A DNA stretch of 64,000 bases from Hymenobacter volaticus (lineage in GTDB: Bacteria > Bacteroidota > Bacteroidia > Cytophagales > Hymenobacteraceae), in contig NZ_CP095061.1 of NCBI RefSeq assembly GCF_022921055.1, positions 4,875,501 through 4,939,500 on the forward strand. The letters are read 5' to 3'. Below, one piece after another: positions 47,701 through 56,996 of this stretch (position 1 is its first letter; each line of letters begins with the position of its first letter). A model generated the notes under the pieces. The model was not told the DNA's origin. It worked only from the letters and a program-made list of their open reading frames with translations, and made no database searches. The position numbers and the translations under genes were made by a program.

Positions 47701-48559
47701 AAGCTGACTGGCAAAACAAGAGCCTGTGTCCACGTCTAGGTCCTTAAGATAATTAGAGCTAAAGAGACGCTGGAGGGAGGCGCGAAGTTTCTATTATAAA
47801 TTTAAGCGAGGACAAAGGTAGCAATAGAGGCTACTACAGCATGTAAATTTTGACTAATATCCGATTCTACTCGACGGTTGCTGTGCTCAGGGCGCCGAAG
47901 TAACTTGCTTGTCTTCACCTAACAGCCCGCTTTTGCACGCGGCCGATGCTGATCAGTTAAGAGAACCTGATAATTGCATCTTATGAAGTCAACTCTACTG
48001 ACGTAAGTGCACCTCATGAAGCAACCGAGGGAAGCGGACCACTCGGCGCGCTGTAAGTCTTTGCTGGCTCGGCATTCAGTTGGCCTTGTGCTTGCCGCCG
48101 GTAGCGGGCGCAGAGCCTTGTAGATGCTGGCAACATGCAATATGCTGCTAATGCGCACCATAGTTACTCTTCCTCACCGTTGCTTTTGTTTCGGCCACAT
48201 CGAGTAGAGTGAGCACCCACGGCTTTAGTGGGATTCTACGCTATGACTGGAATGGTTACCGGGTCTGCCGACCAGGCACAGCTTACGCTTGGCTGTCGGT
48301 TTGTAGAGCAGCACAATTTGTGTACTTACTACCACCCCAGCACTGGCTCCTTCGTTGGAATTAGTTACACTGCCGACTTGGCTCAAACCACCAGCCATCT
48401 CTACCCTACTTTTAGTGACTCTAGCTTGGCGGGCATAACAGTGGTGAGCAGGAATTCACTTTGTGTTGCAGACTTACATTACTAAGTTAAATACCAGTAT
48501 TACATCCGGTGACACTTATTACTGACCAGTTCTTTTATGCACACAGCTCTACTGAATAG
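47701..48559. other. Long intergenic region, no confident gene
   Basis: 859 bases between the OmpA-family gene (starts leftward) and the response regulator gene (ends here). A plus-strand open frame at 48228-48485 has moderately gene-like codon use but no known motif or clear start and was not called. No terminator or repeat recognised. Confidence 0.55.
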
Positions 48560-48982
48560 TTAGTTGCTAGGAAGTTGCGAACTAAAATGAGTGCGCATGA
48601 TGCCTTCTACTTTCTCCTTGGTCAAAGGTTTGTTGAGCAGACCGGCAATAGGAAGCTTCTCTAACCGGCTAACATCCTGCGGGTGTAAGGAAGTGGTCAG
48701 CATCACGATAATTATAGCTTGCTTTTGAAGCTGCGGCAACTGGTCGAAAGCTTCTAGAAATTCGAAACCATTCATGACCGGCATCTTAACATCCAACAAA
48801 ATCAGAATCGGCTGGTCTTCACTTGCGTTTTCGCTGTGGATTTGCAACTGCTGCAACGCTTCGGCTCCGTTAAGCGCTACTACTAGCTTATCCGCTACGT
48901 TTAGTCGCTTCAGGAGCAGCTGGTTTAAATAGTTGGTCGTCTGGTCGTCGTCGACTAATAAGACACAGCTAAGTTTGGGCAT
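48560..48982 (-). CDS. single-domain response regulator
   Basis: 140-residue CheY-like receiver. Acidic pocket in VLLVDDDQTTNYLNQLL, phosphoacceptor D64 in LILLDVKMPVMNGFEFL, the conserved Thr/Ser in VMLTTSLHP and the lysine in LLNKPLTKEKV. No output domain. It follows the histidine kinase gene on the same strand after 184 bases and is its most likely target, or a phosphorelay intermediate for it. Confidence 0.92.
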   Translation of the reverse strand: MPKLSCVLLVDDDQTTNYLNQLLLKRLNVADKLVVALNGAEALQQLQIHSENASEDQPILILLDVKMPVMNGFEFLEAFDQLPQLQKQAIIIVMLTTSLHPQDVSRLEKLPIAGLLNKPLTKEKVEGIMRTHFSSQLPSN

Positions 48983-49166
48983 GAGTGGATTCTGTATAAA
49001 ATGACTAAACCTCTTGGCAAGTACGAATTATATTGCTGCTCCTGTGAAGTTGCGGTTAAGGCAGCGTAACCCCAGGAGCAAAACGCTTCAAAACTGTGCT
49101 TTCACTGTTTCACTTCTCTGATCCTGGTGTCAACATCAACTACCGTCCAGTTCTCTTGTTGTTCGC

Positions 49167-50870
49167 TTACCTTCGCAAGTAGACTTTAAACGTGGACCCC
49201 ACATCTACCTGGCTTTCCACCTCTATCCGGCCGCCAGCGTTTTCCACTATTTTCTTGACGATATAGAGTCCCATGCCGCTACCTTCCACATGGTCGTGTA
49301 GCCGCTCGAACATGGCGAAAAGCTTTTCCTTATTGGTTAGTCGCATACCAAGGCCGTTATCTTGCACCAACAGAATGGCATACTCGCCATCTGGCCAGCA
49401 CTGAATTCGCACGTTTGGCACCCGCTCCGGAGAGCGGTATTTCACAGCGTTGCTGAGTAGATTGTAAATAATGCTACGCAGATTTTTCTCCGTAAAAGAA
49501 AGCGTCGGCAACTCCTGCACATCCACCTCAAGGTAAGCGCCGGCGTCGCTGATTTGTGGCAACAAATCCAGGCGCACTTCCTCGATTAGCCGGTCCAGGT
49601 TGACGGATGCTGTTGGTAAGTCGTTTTCTTTCTGCAGCTTGGTGATAGTGGTTAAGTGCTCAATGGTGCGCTTGAAACGATCCACCGATTCTTGCATCAT
49701 ATTCATGATGGGGCGTACCTCCTGCCCTTTGTCTGGCAATTCCATCAGCAGCGCGTGCAATAGCCCTTCGATGTTGGTAATGGGTGCTTTCAGATCATGA
49801 GAGGCCGTGTAGATGAAATTATCAAGGTCGGCGTTGGCGCGGACCAGCTGCGTATTGTTTTCCTGCAACTGCCGCTGAGCTAAGTCGATACGCTCCAGGT
49901 CCATCTTGTGCTCGTGAATATCAGTACACGTGCCTATCCACTCGATGATTTCACCGTTCGCGTTCAGGGAGGGCAATGCCCGGCTCAGCATCCAGCGATA
50001 GGTCCCATCCCAGCCCCGAAGACGAAATTCTACTTCAAACACCTCCCCAGTGCGCAGGCACTGTTGCCAACGCTCATTGGCTACTACAGCGTCGGTGGGG
50101 TGCTGATACGGTTGCCACTGGTATTGCTCGGCGCTGGCTTGTTGCCCAGTATAGTCAAACCAACGACGATTGAAATAAGTGGTTGTTCCTTCTGTATTCG
50201 CGGTCCAGGCAATCTGCGGGATGCCTTCCAGCATTCGGTTGGCCTCGGCCGCTGCTTGCTCTATTATCAAACGGGCTGCTTCCTGCAGCTTCAGTTCCTT
50301 GTTTTTGCGGTCGATTACCGCGTTCTGCTCGGTAACCAGCGCCTGAATAATTCTGATTTCCCGCTCCGCAGATAGGTCAGTTAGGATAACGGCTACCACC
50401 AAGTTGTCGTTGAAAGTCAGCACTTTCAACGACAGCGAAAGAGGTTGCAATGCTCCATCTTTGGTTTGCACCGGCAGTTCGCCCTTGCCGTGCCCGGTCC
50501 AGCTCTGTGCTAGCAGCGCGCTCCAGTATGCCTGAAAACTTGCTGGCACGAAGCTCGCAAACGAGGCGCCCATCACTTCTTCCAGCCCCCGCTGCAACCA
50601 ACTCGCCAAGCAGGCATTGCAATACAAGATGGTGCCGTCGTGGTTGAGCAACATAGCGCCTTCGTTCATCTGCTCGATGAGGGTACGGTAACCTTCATCG
50701 GCGCCTTGCAGCGTGAAAATCCGGGGGCCATCGGGGCTTTGAATAGCCAGCGCATCGACGGCGCCCGTGCGCACGGCATAAATAAGGTCTTCGGCTTCTT
50801 GCAGCCGATGACGCAGGTCCTCGTTTTCACGAGCCAGGTCCAGCGAAGAAGACGAAGAAGAATCAGCCAT
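49167..50870 (-). CDS. PAS-domain sensor histidine kinase of the kai operon
   Basis: 567 residues, no membrane segment. A coiled N-terminus (ARENEDLRHRLQEAEDLIYA) leads into PAS domains at about 60-170 and 210-325 (TYFNRRWFDYTGQ, WMLSRALPSLNANGEIIEWIG). The dimerisation box is YTASHDLKAPITNIEGLLHA with H358; the ATPase domain has the N box NLLSNAVKYRSPE, G1 DNGLGM and G2 GSGMGLYIVKKIVE. It lacks the KaiB-like sensor domain of cyanobacterial SasA. Its ATG lies inside the 3' end of the second kaiB gene (8-base overlap), so translation is probably coupled to the Kai proteins. Confidence 0.93.
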   Translation of the reverse strand: MADSSSSSSLDLARENEDLRHRLQEAEDLIYAVRTGAVDALAIQSPDGPRIFTLQGADEGYRTLIEQMNEGAMLLNHDGTILYCNACLASWLQRGLEEVMGASFASFVPASFQAYWSALLAQSWTGHGKGELPVQTKDGALQPLSLSLKVLTFNDNLVVAVILTDLSAEREIRIIQALVTEQNAVIDRKNKELKLQEAARLIIEQAAAEANRMLEGIPQIAWTANTEGTTTYFNRRWFDYTGQQASAEQYQWQPYQHPTDAVVANERWQQCLRTGEVFEVEFRLRGWDGTYRWMLSRALPSLNANGEIIEWIGTCTDIHEHKMDLERIDLAQRQLQENNTQLVRANADLDNFIYTASHDLKAPITNIEGLLHALLMELPDKGQEVRPIMNMMQESVDRFKRTIEHLTTITKLQKENDLPTASVNLDRLIEEVRLDLLPQISDAGAYLEVDVQELPTLSFTEKNLRSIIYNLLSNAVKYRSPERVPNVRIQCWPDGEYAILLVQDNGLGMRLTNKEKLFAMFERLHDHVEGSGMGLYIVKKIVENAGGRIEVESQVDVGSTFKVYLRR

Positions 50871-51198
50871 CGGTAGGGTCAGGGTCGCTAGACGGAAGCG
50901 TGGGCAACCCCAAGGCTGTAAGTACCCGCGCCCGGTCCGACAGGTCGCCGACCAACCGCCGGACGAGGCCAGGGCGTTTTTTTATGAGGGTTGGAATGCC
51001 AATAAGTTGTTCTCCCTGTGCCAATTCGGGTTGCTGATAGATATCGACGATCAGCAACTCATGCCGACCTTTCAGGTATAACTCGCAAATTTCTTTGATG
51101 TTGCGAACAGCTCGCGTTGAGTTAGGTGTGGCACCCGTAATGTAGAGATGCAGCACGTATTCAGCACCACTTTCCGGTGGCTTTTCATTGTCCTCCAT
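50863..51198 (-). CDS. kaiB: KaiB-family protein (second copy)
   Basis: 111 residues with the thioredoxin-like KaiB fold: YVLHLYITGATPNSTRAVRN, ICELYLKGRHELLIVDIYQQ, PELAQGEQLIGIPTLIKKRP and RRLVGDLSDRARVLTALGL. The PTLIKK loop and GDLS motif are family signatures. ATG 51198 is two bases past the stop of the first kaiB copy. KaiB binds the CI ring of KaiC in cyanobacteria; here two divergent copies share one operon with a single kaiC. Confidence 0.93.
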   Translation of the reverse strand: MEDNEKPPESGAEYVLHLYITGATPNSTRAVRNIKEICELYLKGRHELLIVDIYQQPELAQGEQLIGIPTLIKKRPGLVRRLVGDLSDRARVLTALGLPTLPSSDPDPTDG

Positions 51199-51199
51199 G

Positions 51200-51532
51200 C
51201 TATTGCGCAAGCTTGTTTCCAGCAGGCCTTATATCAAGCCCTACTAGCACTCGTTCTTCGTTTGAGAGGTCACCAATAATTTTGCGAATTGGCACAGGAA
51301 CTTTCCTTACCAGCGTTGGAATGGCCAAAATTTGGTCGCCTTCAGCTAGCTGTGGGTTTACAAGTAAGTCGATAACCTCTAGTTGGTAGCGACCTTGTAA
51401 GTGTTGGGCACAGTATTTTTTCAGGTTGGCAATGGCCGCCACCGATTTTGCGGTTTGACCAGCTACGTACAAGCGCAGTTCCCAGTAGTCTTCGTTTTGA
51501 CTTGGCTCGGGGGTGGCAGATTCAGTATCCAT
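51200..51532 (-). CDS. kaiB: KaiB-family protein (first copy)
   Basis: 110 residues: [60 protein letters not shown] and [19 protein letters not shown]. It shares about half of its core residues with the second copy by eye. The start is ATG 51532, eight bases after kaiC; a longer reading to 51700 runs inside kaiC in another frame and is spurious. Together the kaiC-kaiB-kaiB-kinase genes form a tight operon. Confidence 0.93.
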   Translation of the reverse strand: MDTESATPEPSQNEDYWELRLYVAGQTAKSVAAIANLKKYCAQHLQGRYQLEVIDLLVNPQLAEGDQILAIPTLVRKVPVPIRKIIGDLSNEERVLVGLDIRPAGNKLAQ

Positions 51533-51539
51533 AGTAGGT

Positions 51540-53273
51540 CTAGGTGGTAGGTTGCTGGCCAGTTGGCTCCGGCCGGTCAGTCGCGGGTAAGGCAGGTGAC
51601 GGCTTCGCCTTGGCAGTCGATTGTTGGCGGTCTTGTTCTTTGCTGTTGATCTGCCGAAATTCTTCTTCCACCGATTCGAACTCGGTGCGCAAGTTGGCAA
51701 TGGTTGCCTCTAGTACCCGGCGACGGCGCTCTAGCTCCCGATCTTTGCGCTCCAACTCCTGCTGCGCGGCCGCAGCCTGCGCCTGCTCTTGCAACTGCCG
51801 CGCTAGTCGGCTTGCCCCGGTCACGATGCCCGTTGGCCCAACCACTACATCCAGCAACTGAATGCCTTGGTCGGTGATGATGAACTCCCGAACTTGATTG
51901 GAGTGCGCCATTCCGCGTGCCTTCAAAATGCTTAATCCGCGGTTCCGTTCACCTATGCCTTCCAGGTCTCGCACACTGATCCAGGTGTCTACCAGCGAAG
52001 AAACTCCTTCTTCCGTGGTATCCATTTGCAGGGTACCGCTAATCAGAGAAGTAAATAAAGCCGTGATTCCGTTGACTTTCAGAAAATCGATGAGGCGTGT
52101 GAGCATGCTTCGCACCTCTCCCACGTTGCCTACATTGATGAGGTTGCTGATTGGATCGATGATGACAGCCGTAGGTTTAAACTCGGCAACCAACTTATGA
52201 ATCGTGACTAAGTGCCGCTCCAACCCATTGAGCGTAGGTCGGGAAGCTTCAATGAGCAGTCGGCCAGCCTGAACGTGGGGCTCTAAATCAATACTCACCG
52301 AGCGCATATTGCGCACCAGCTGCTGGGGCGACTCCTCGAACGCAAAATAGAGACAACGCCCATCACGCAAACAGACTTCCTGTGCAAATGCCGCCGCCAA
52401 GGTAGTTTTGGCTGTGCCAGCAGTACCCGTCAGCAAAATGCTACTGCCTTCATAGAAGCCTTTGCGGCCGAACATCTCGTCTAGTGCCGGAATGCCCGTC
52501 GACACAATTTGTTCGGAAACTTCGTGTTCGAGTTTGAGCGACGTAACTGGCAGGACAGAAATGCCACTCTCAGTAATCAGGTATGGATATTCGTTGGTGC
52601 CATGCGTGCTACCGCGGTACTTCACTATGCGCAGCCGACGGGTAGTAATTTGATCGATAACTCGGTTATCAAGCAAAATCACGCAGTCCGACACGTACTC
52701 CTCTAAGCCCTGCCGCGTAAGTGACCCTTCGCCGCGCTCAGCAGTAATTACGGTAGTCACGCCCTTGTCTTTCAACCAGCGAAACAACCGCCGAATTTCG
52801 GAGCGCAATATGGCTTGATTGGGAAAGCCAGAAAAGAGCGACTCAATGGTATCGAGTACCACGCGCTTGGCACCAATGGTATCGATGGCATAGCCCAAGC
52901 GAATAAACAACCCGTCCAAGTCGTACTCGCCGGTTTCTTCTATCTCGGATCGGTCGACGTGCACATGGTCGATGCGCAGCAGCTTCTGTTCTTGCAGGCC
53001 GGGTAAGTCGAAGCCGAGCGAAGTAACGTTAGCGGCCAATTCTTCGGCCGTTTCTTCGAACGCCATGAAGACACCAGGCTCGCCATAGTCGAGCACGCCG
53101 CGTACCAGAAACTCAATACCCATCAGGGTTTTGCCACAGCCAGCACTTCCGCAAATCAACGTTGGGCGTCCTTTGGGCAGCCCACCTTCTGTAATCTCGT
53201 CAAGCCCTATAATACCCGTCGGGGCTTTCGGTAACGAAATAAGCCCAGTGGAAGCGGCGAGATTTTCTTTCAT
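51540..53273 (-). CDS. kaiC: KaiC-like circadian clock ATPase/autokinase
   Basis: 577 residues, two RecA-like domains. CI: Walker A GSAGCGKT (42-49), catalytic pair E73/E74. CII: Walker A GTAGTAKT (282-289), E312/E313. In CII the phosphorylation loop reads [13 protein letters not shown], so S424 and S425 occupy the places of cyanobacterial S431/T432, and a Thr sits at the T426 place; autophosphorylation is therefore possible. Beyond residue 480 there is a C-terminal extension not present in cyanobacterial KaiC: a charged coiled coil ([20 protein letters not shown]) and a Pro/Thr-rich tail. No KaiA gene is present. First gene of the kai operon. Confidence 0.95.
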   Translation of the reverse strand: MKENLAASTGLISLPKAPTGIIGLDEITEGGLPKGRPTLICGSAGCGKTLMGIEFLVRGVLDYGEPGVFMAFEETAEELAANVTSLGFDLPGLQEQKLLRIDHVHVDRSEIEETGEYDLDGLFIRLGYAIDTIGAKRVVLDTIESLFSGFPNQAILRSEIRRLFRWLKDKGVTTVITAERGEGSLTRQGLEEYVSDCVILLDNRVIDQITTRRLRIVKYRGSTHGTNEYPYLITESGISVLPVTSLKLEHEVSEQIVSTGIPALDEMFGRKGFYEGSSILLTGTAGTAKTTLAAAFAQEVCLRDGRCLYFAFEESPQQLVRNMRSVSIDLEPHVQAGRLLIEASRPTLNGLERHLVTIHKLVAEFKPTAVIIDPISNLINVGNVGEVRSMLTRLIDFLKVNGITALFTSLISGTLQMDTTEEGVSSLVDTWISVRDLEGIGERNRGLSILKARGMAHSNQVREFIITDQGIQLLDVVVGPTGIVTGASRLARQLQEQAQAAAAQQELERKDRELERRRRVLEATIANLRTEFESVEEEFRQINSKEQDRQQSTAKAKPSPALPATDRPEPTGQQPTT

Positions 53274-53291
53274 AAAGAGAAAATGTAGCGG

Positions 53292-53311
53292 CCCACAACA
53301 AGTGCTGTGGG
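53292..53311. promoter_or_regulatory. short inverted repeat just upstream of kaiC
   Basis: CCCACA and TGTGGG flank an 8-base loop 19 bases before the kaiC ATG. It would lie in the 5' leader of the operon mRNA or act as a small operator. Confidence 0.35.
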
Positions 53312-53497
53312 TGTCGATAATACGTAATTTAGCGGGATTTAGACGAGATGTTTAACTCTCGAAGCTTCATATCACTCGTCTGATACGCGAAGGTACGATG
53401 TTGTTGCGTACCAGTCCTTAGACTATGCCTAGCAGATATAACAGAATAAGGCTTAGTACTTAGCCCGCCAATGTAAGCCACAGCCAAACAACTGGTA

Positions 53498-54325
53498 CTA
53501 AGGCTGAAGCGAAAAGCTACGCGTAACGGAATTGAAAGGACCAGGAATCAGTTTCCCACTGCTATCAACCAATTCCAGCTTCACCGTGTTTTCACCCATA
53601 GGCAATCCTTCCATCATGTAAGGAGCCCATTGATCGAGCATAAATTCGTTGCCGTTGATGGTAGCGCGTACCTGCGTGCCACCTGGCTCTATGTTAGTAT
53701 TGACGAGGTAGAAATCGAGCATCACCTTTTGCGTGTCTTTGCCGGTGTACACGTCTTTGGGGCGGCTATAGAAGAGATGCGGCGCTTTCAGGTCGAAAGG
53801 TGTAGCGCTGGGGTCTGCTTTGCCAACTGTAACAAGTCGCAAGTCGTACGCGCCCCGATGCTTTAGGCTTTCGTGGTAGGAGCGTGAAAGGAAGGACAAC
53901 ACCACGTGCTGGCCATCAACTAGGTTTTTGGTGAATCCAGTTTCGTAATGCGCAGTATAAGGCTCGTTGTCAACGATATTATGAATGTGCTGCCCTTTCA
54001 TGGAGTTAGCCATATCCTCGGAGTGCATACCACCACTCATTTTGGTTAAGAGGAAGTTGGTTATCTCGTATTTAAAAGGCACTGCTCCGCTCGGCACCGT
54101 AGAACCAGTAGCGGGTGTACTCAAGCGCAGTTGCGCGGTCGGGAACTTAGGCGAATCAAAAAAAGGCGTCAGGCGCAGTCCATTTTTCTCTATGCTGCCA
54201 GCGGCGCTAGAAGAACTTGAAGTCGTGGTGGTTACCGAAGTTGCTTCGGTGACTTGCTTGGCGGCGTCGCAAGCGGCCAGTCCTAATAAAAGAAGAGAAA
54301 CTAGAATTCGCGTAGAAATTTGCAT
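53498..54325 (-). CDS. lipoprotein with a conserved His-rich central domain
   Basis: 275 residues. Lipobox LLLLGLAAC (Cys 19), a Thr/Ser linker, then a beta-rich domain with STVPSGAVPFKYEITNFLL, KGQHIHNIVDNEPYTAHYE and LVDGQHVVLSFLSRSYHESL. The last part ends with an immunoglobulin-like strand set (GENTVKLELVDSSGKLIPG). Several His residues at fixed spacing could bind a metal. No enzyme family is recognised with certainty; the pattern recalls small secreted domains such as DUF4399, but that is only a guess. Divergent from the oxygenase gene. Confidence 0.65.
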   Translation of the reverse strand: MQISTRILVSLLLLGLAACDAAKQVTEATSVTTTTSSSSSAAGSIEKNGLRLTPFFDSPKFPTAQLRLSTPATGSTVPSGAVPFKYEITNFLLTKMSGGMHSEDMANSMKGQHIHNIVDNEPYTAHYETGFTKNLVDGQHVVLSFLSRSYHESLKHRGAYDLRLVTVGKADPSATPFDLKAPHLFYSRPKDVYTGKDTQKVMLDFYLVNTNIEPGGTQVRATINGNEFMLDQWAPYMMEGLPMGENTVKLELVDSSGKLIPGPFNSVTRSFSLQP

Positions 54326-54465
54326 AGAAAAGAATTTAAAGAAAGAATCAAGAATTGGCTTGTTATGGTAAAACTTGAAGAACTGGCTTTACCTAATCAA
54401 CGTTAGTTTTTTGAGTACCTTGCGTAACACATATTCATTGTTCAAAAGTATAGTGATTTTCCAAG

Positions 54466-55443
54466 ATGGCAGACAAATTGCTGGAAGAAATTCCCTCCCT
54501 CGACCTCGCGGACTTTCGTTCCGGTGACCCGGAGCGTAAAGCTCGTTTCGTACAGCAACTCGGTGAAGCCTACCAGAACATTGGTTTTGTAGCACTCAAG
54601 AACCACGGCCTATCCGAGGAGCAGACCCAGGCGCTCTATGCTGACGTAAAAGCCTTTTTTTCATTGCCCGACGACCGTAAGCAGCGCTACGAGTACCCAG
54701 AGTTAGCTGGTCAGCGCGGCTACATCAGCAAGGGCAAAGAGCACGCCAAAGGTCGCAACACCGGCGACCTGAAGGAGTTTTATCATGTCGGACAGGAAGT
54801 GGAAGATACCGACGACCCGATTGGCAAAGAGTATCCGGCCAACGTTTGGCCTGAGGAAGTACCAACCTTCCAAAAGAGCACTTTTACCACTTACCGCACG
54901 CTGGAAGCAGCGGGTAAAGATGTGCTTCGTGCTATTGCTTTGTACCTGAACTTGCCCGAAAACTACTTTGACGACAAAGTGCGCAACGGCAACAGCATTC
55001 TGCGTCCGATTCATTATTTCCCTATCGAAAACCCAGATGCGGTACCAGCCGATGCCGTTCGGGCCGCCGAACACGGCGACATCAACCTGATTACGCTGCT
55101 GATGGGTGCTAGTGCCGACGGCCTACAGGTGAAGCGTCGCGACGACAAGTGGATTCCTATCACCGCCCTCCCCGACCAAATTGTGGTAAACGTGGGCGAC
55201 ATGCTGCAGCGCCTCACCAATGGCGTGTTGAAAAGCACCATTCACCGCGTAGTGAACCCACCCCGCGAAAAGATGAATTCTTCACGCTTCTCGGTGCCAT
55301 TCTTTATGCACCCTCGTTCGGAAATGAGCCTTGCCGCCCTCGAAAGCTGCGTAACTCCCGATAACCCGAAGAAGGAAGCTGACATCACGGCTGGTGAGTT
55401 TTTGAATGAGCGCTTAATCGAATTGGGTCTCAAGAAAAAGTAG
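54466..55443 (+). CDS. isopenicillin N synthase-family 2OG-Fe(II) oxygenase
   Basis: 325 residues. N-terminal DIOX_N domain (about 8-120, IPSLDLADFRSGDPERKARF, GFVALKNHGLSEE) and C-terminal double-stranded beta-helix. Iron ligands H203 and D205 (AAEHGDINLITLL) and H260 (KSTIHRVVNP); the co-substrate pair is R274 and S276 (SRFSVPFF). The plant-like layout is found in many bacteria with unknown substrates. Nothing in the neighbourhood fixes the substrate. Monocistronic, with a terminator at 55491-55532. Confidence 0.9.
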   Translation: MADKLLEEIPSLDLADFRSGDPERKARFVQQLGEAYQNIGFVALKNHGLSEEQTQALYADVKAFFSLPDDRKQRYEYPELAGQRGYISKGKEHAKGRNTGDLKEFYHVGQEVEDTDDPIGKEYPANVWPEEVPTFQKSTFTTYRTLEAAGKDVLRAIALYLNLPENYFDDKVRNGNSILRPIHYFPIENPDAVPADAVRAAEHGDINLITLLMGASADGLQVKRRDDKWIPITALPDQIVVNVGDMLQRLTNGVLKSTIHRVVNPPREKMNSSRFSVPFFMHPRSEMSLAALESCVTPDNPKKEADITAGEFLNERLIELGLKKK

Positions 55444-55748
55444 TTCTTAGAACTACGTTGCTAGTCGTTTTAGAGGGTTAGCAAGCTTTTAAAGAAATAC
55501 CTGCCGACACTTTGCTGGCGGGTATTTCTTTTCAGGGCTACAGCAAATTTCACTTGTGCAGAGTTAATAAGAGGCCTATAGCTAAAGCTTTCACGCCATG
55601 TTGCCTCCATTGGTTCAGATAACTAAATGGTTCAGCAGTAGTAAAAAAGCAAGTAGTTCTTGGAAATAGCCAGGATTTTTTTCGCGTACTTACTATTATA
55701 AACTCGGCTGACCAACGCAAAACGACAACCGCAATTCCTATCCCACCA
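55444..55748. other. Intergenic region with terminator
   Basis: 305 bases containing the oxygenase terminator; the remainder up to chrA shows no gene or repeat. Confidence 0.6.
55491..55532 (+). terminator. Rho-independent terminator after oxygenase gene
   Basis: AAAGAAATACCTGCC pairs with GGCGGGTATTTCTTTT through one G-T pair, loop of about 11 bases, T tract at the end. Confidence 0.75.
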
Positions 55749-56996
55749 GTGCTTTCTACGCCACCCGCGCCGTCACCAACCGAAGTGAAGCTTAGTCCGC
55801 CGCGTGGACGCAGGCTGCGTACTCGTCGGGTGCGCGGTATCATCTTCCTCAAGGACGTTGCTGCCTTAGCTTGTACTGCATTTGGCGGTCCGCAGGCCCA
55901 CACGGCCATGATGCTCCGGCTGCTCGTAGACAAGCGGCGGTACCTGACTTCCGCTGAATTACTGGAAATCATGGCGTTGTGCCAACTACTGCCTGGCCCG
56001 ACTTCCACCCAAACTATTACGGCCATCGGCTTCCGACTTGGCGGCCCCAACCTAGCATACCTTACACTGTTTGTGTGGATGCTACCCGCCGTCACGATCA
56101 TGACGGCGGCCGGCATGGCCATGAGCTACCTCGACAAGGAACAGGTGGCTGGTCTGGTGCAGTATATCCAGCCTATTGCCGTAGGGTTTGTAGCCTACTC
56201 GGCATATAAGATTGCCGAAAAGGTCATCCATACCAAGACGTCAGTAGCGCTGATGGTGGCAGCAGCCTTACTAGCGTACCGTTTTCAACTACCAACCGTG
56301 CTGCCCCTGTTGTTACTAGGCGGCGGCTTAGTAACTACTTTCCGCTACCGGAAGCTTACCCCCGTGGTTGATAAACAGCCGCTTCGCATCGAATGGGCCA
56401 ATTTCATTTTGTGGATAGGGGTGCTGATAGGCGCGGCCGTGTTAGGGCACTACACACGGGAATTACCTGTATTGCTTTTCGAGAATTTCTATCGTAACGG
56501 CTCCTTGGTATTCGGGGGCGGGCAGGTACTAGCCCCTCTTCTATTTGCCGAATTTGTAGAGTTCAAGCATTATCTCACGCCCCCCGAGTTTCTTTCTGGC
56601 TACGGCTTAACCCAAGCCTTACCTGGACCAAACTTTGCTTTTGCCTCTTATATCGGTGCCCTATCCATGCGCGAATATGGACTAGGTGGCCAAATACTTG
56701 GCGGCTTGGTAGCAGCGGCAGGTATCTTCATGCCAGGCACACTCCTCATCTTCTTCCTGATTCGGTTTTGGGACCAACTCAAGCAGTACCGTGTCGTGAA
56801 GGCCTCTTTGGAGGGCGTGAATGCCGTATCGGCTGGGCTAGTGTGCGCTGCCGTGTTCCTTCTCTACCATCCCCTACCCGATACACCTATCAATCTAGGG
56901 CTGATTGGCGCGACCTTCATGGTCTTGCTGTGGGAGAAAGTGCCTTCCTACATGATAGTGGCAGCTGGTTTGGTAGCAGGGGTACTGTTTAACTAA
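55749..56996 (+). CDS. chrA: chromate transporter-family protein, ChrA
   Basis: 415 residues; two homologous CHR domains with about ten to twelve helices. Domain 1: CTAFGGPQAHTAMM and LCQLLPGPTSTQ; domain 2: VFGGGQVLAPLLF and LTQALPGPNFAF. Members exchange chromate for sulfate at the inner membrane, although many long-chain CHR proteins have no proven role in resistance. The GTG at 55749 is the best start, giving a basic Pro/Arg-rich cytoplasmic head before helix 1. Its stop codon lies inside the long palindrome shared with rmlA. Confidence 0.9.
   Translation: MLSTPPAPSPTEVKLSPPRGRRLRTRRVRGIIFLKDVAALACTAFGGPQAHTAMMLRLLVDKRRYLTSAELLEIMALCQLLPGPTSTQTITAIGFRLGGPNLAYLTLFVWMLPAVTIMTAAGMAMSYLDKEQVAGLVQYIQPIAVGFVAYSAYKIAEKVIHTKTSVALMVAAALLAYRFQLPTVLPLLLLGGGLVTTFRYRKLTPVVDKQPLRIEWANFILWIGVLIGAAVLGHYTRELPVLLFENFYRNGSLVFGGGQVLAPLLFAEFVEFKHYLTPPEFLSGYGLTQALPGPNFAFASYIGALSMREYGLGGQILGGLVAAAGIFMPGTLLIFFLIRFWDQLKQYRVVKASLEGVNAVSAGLVCAAVFLLYHPLPDTPINLGLIGATFMVLLWEKVPSYMIVAAGLVAGVLFN

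Noticed and set aside
47919-48161. Minus-strand open frame of 80 codons in the same gap
   Set aside because: Arg/Ser/Cys-rich translation typical of a chance frame; no motif.
48228-48485. Plus-strand open frame of 85 codons between the OmpA-family gene and the response regulator
   Set aside because: Codon use is moderately gene-like, but there is no recognisable motif, no ribosome site and the possible start codons are poor. Left uncalled.
51533-51700. Longer N-terminus for the first kaiB copy
   Set aside because: The extension lies within kaiC in another frame and reads as low-complexity basic sequence; the KaiB fold starts after ATG 51532.
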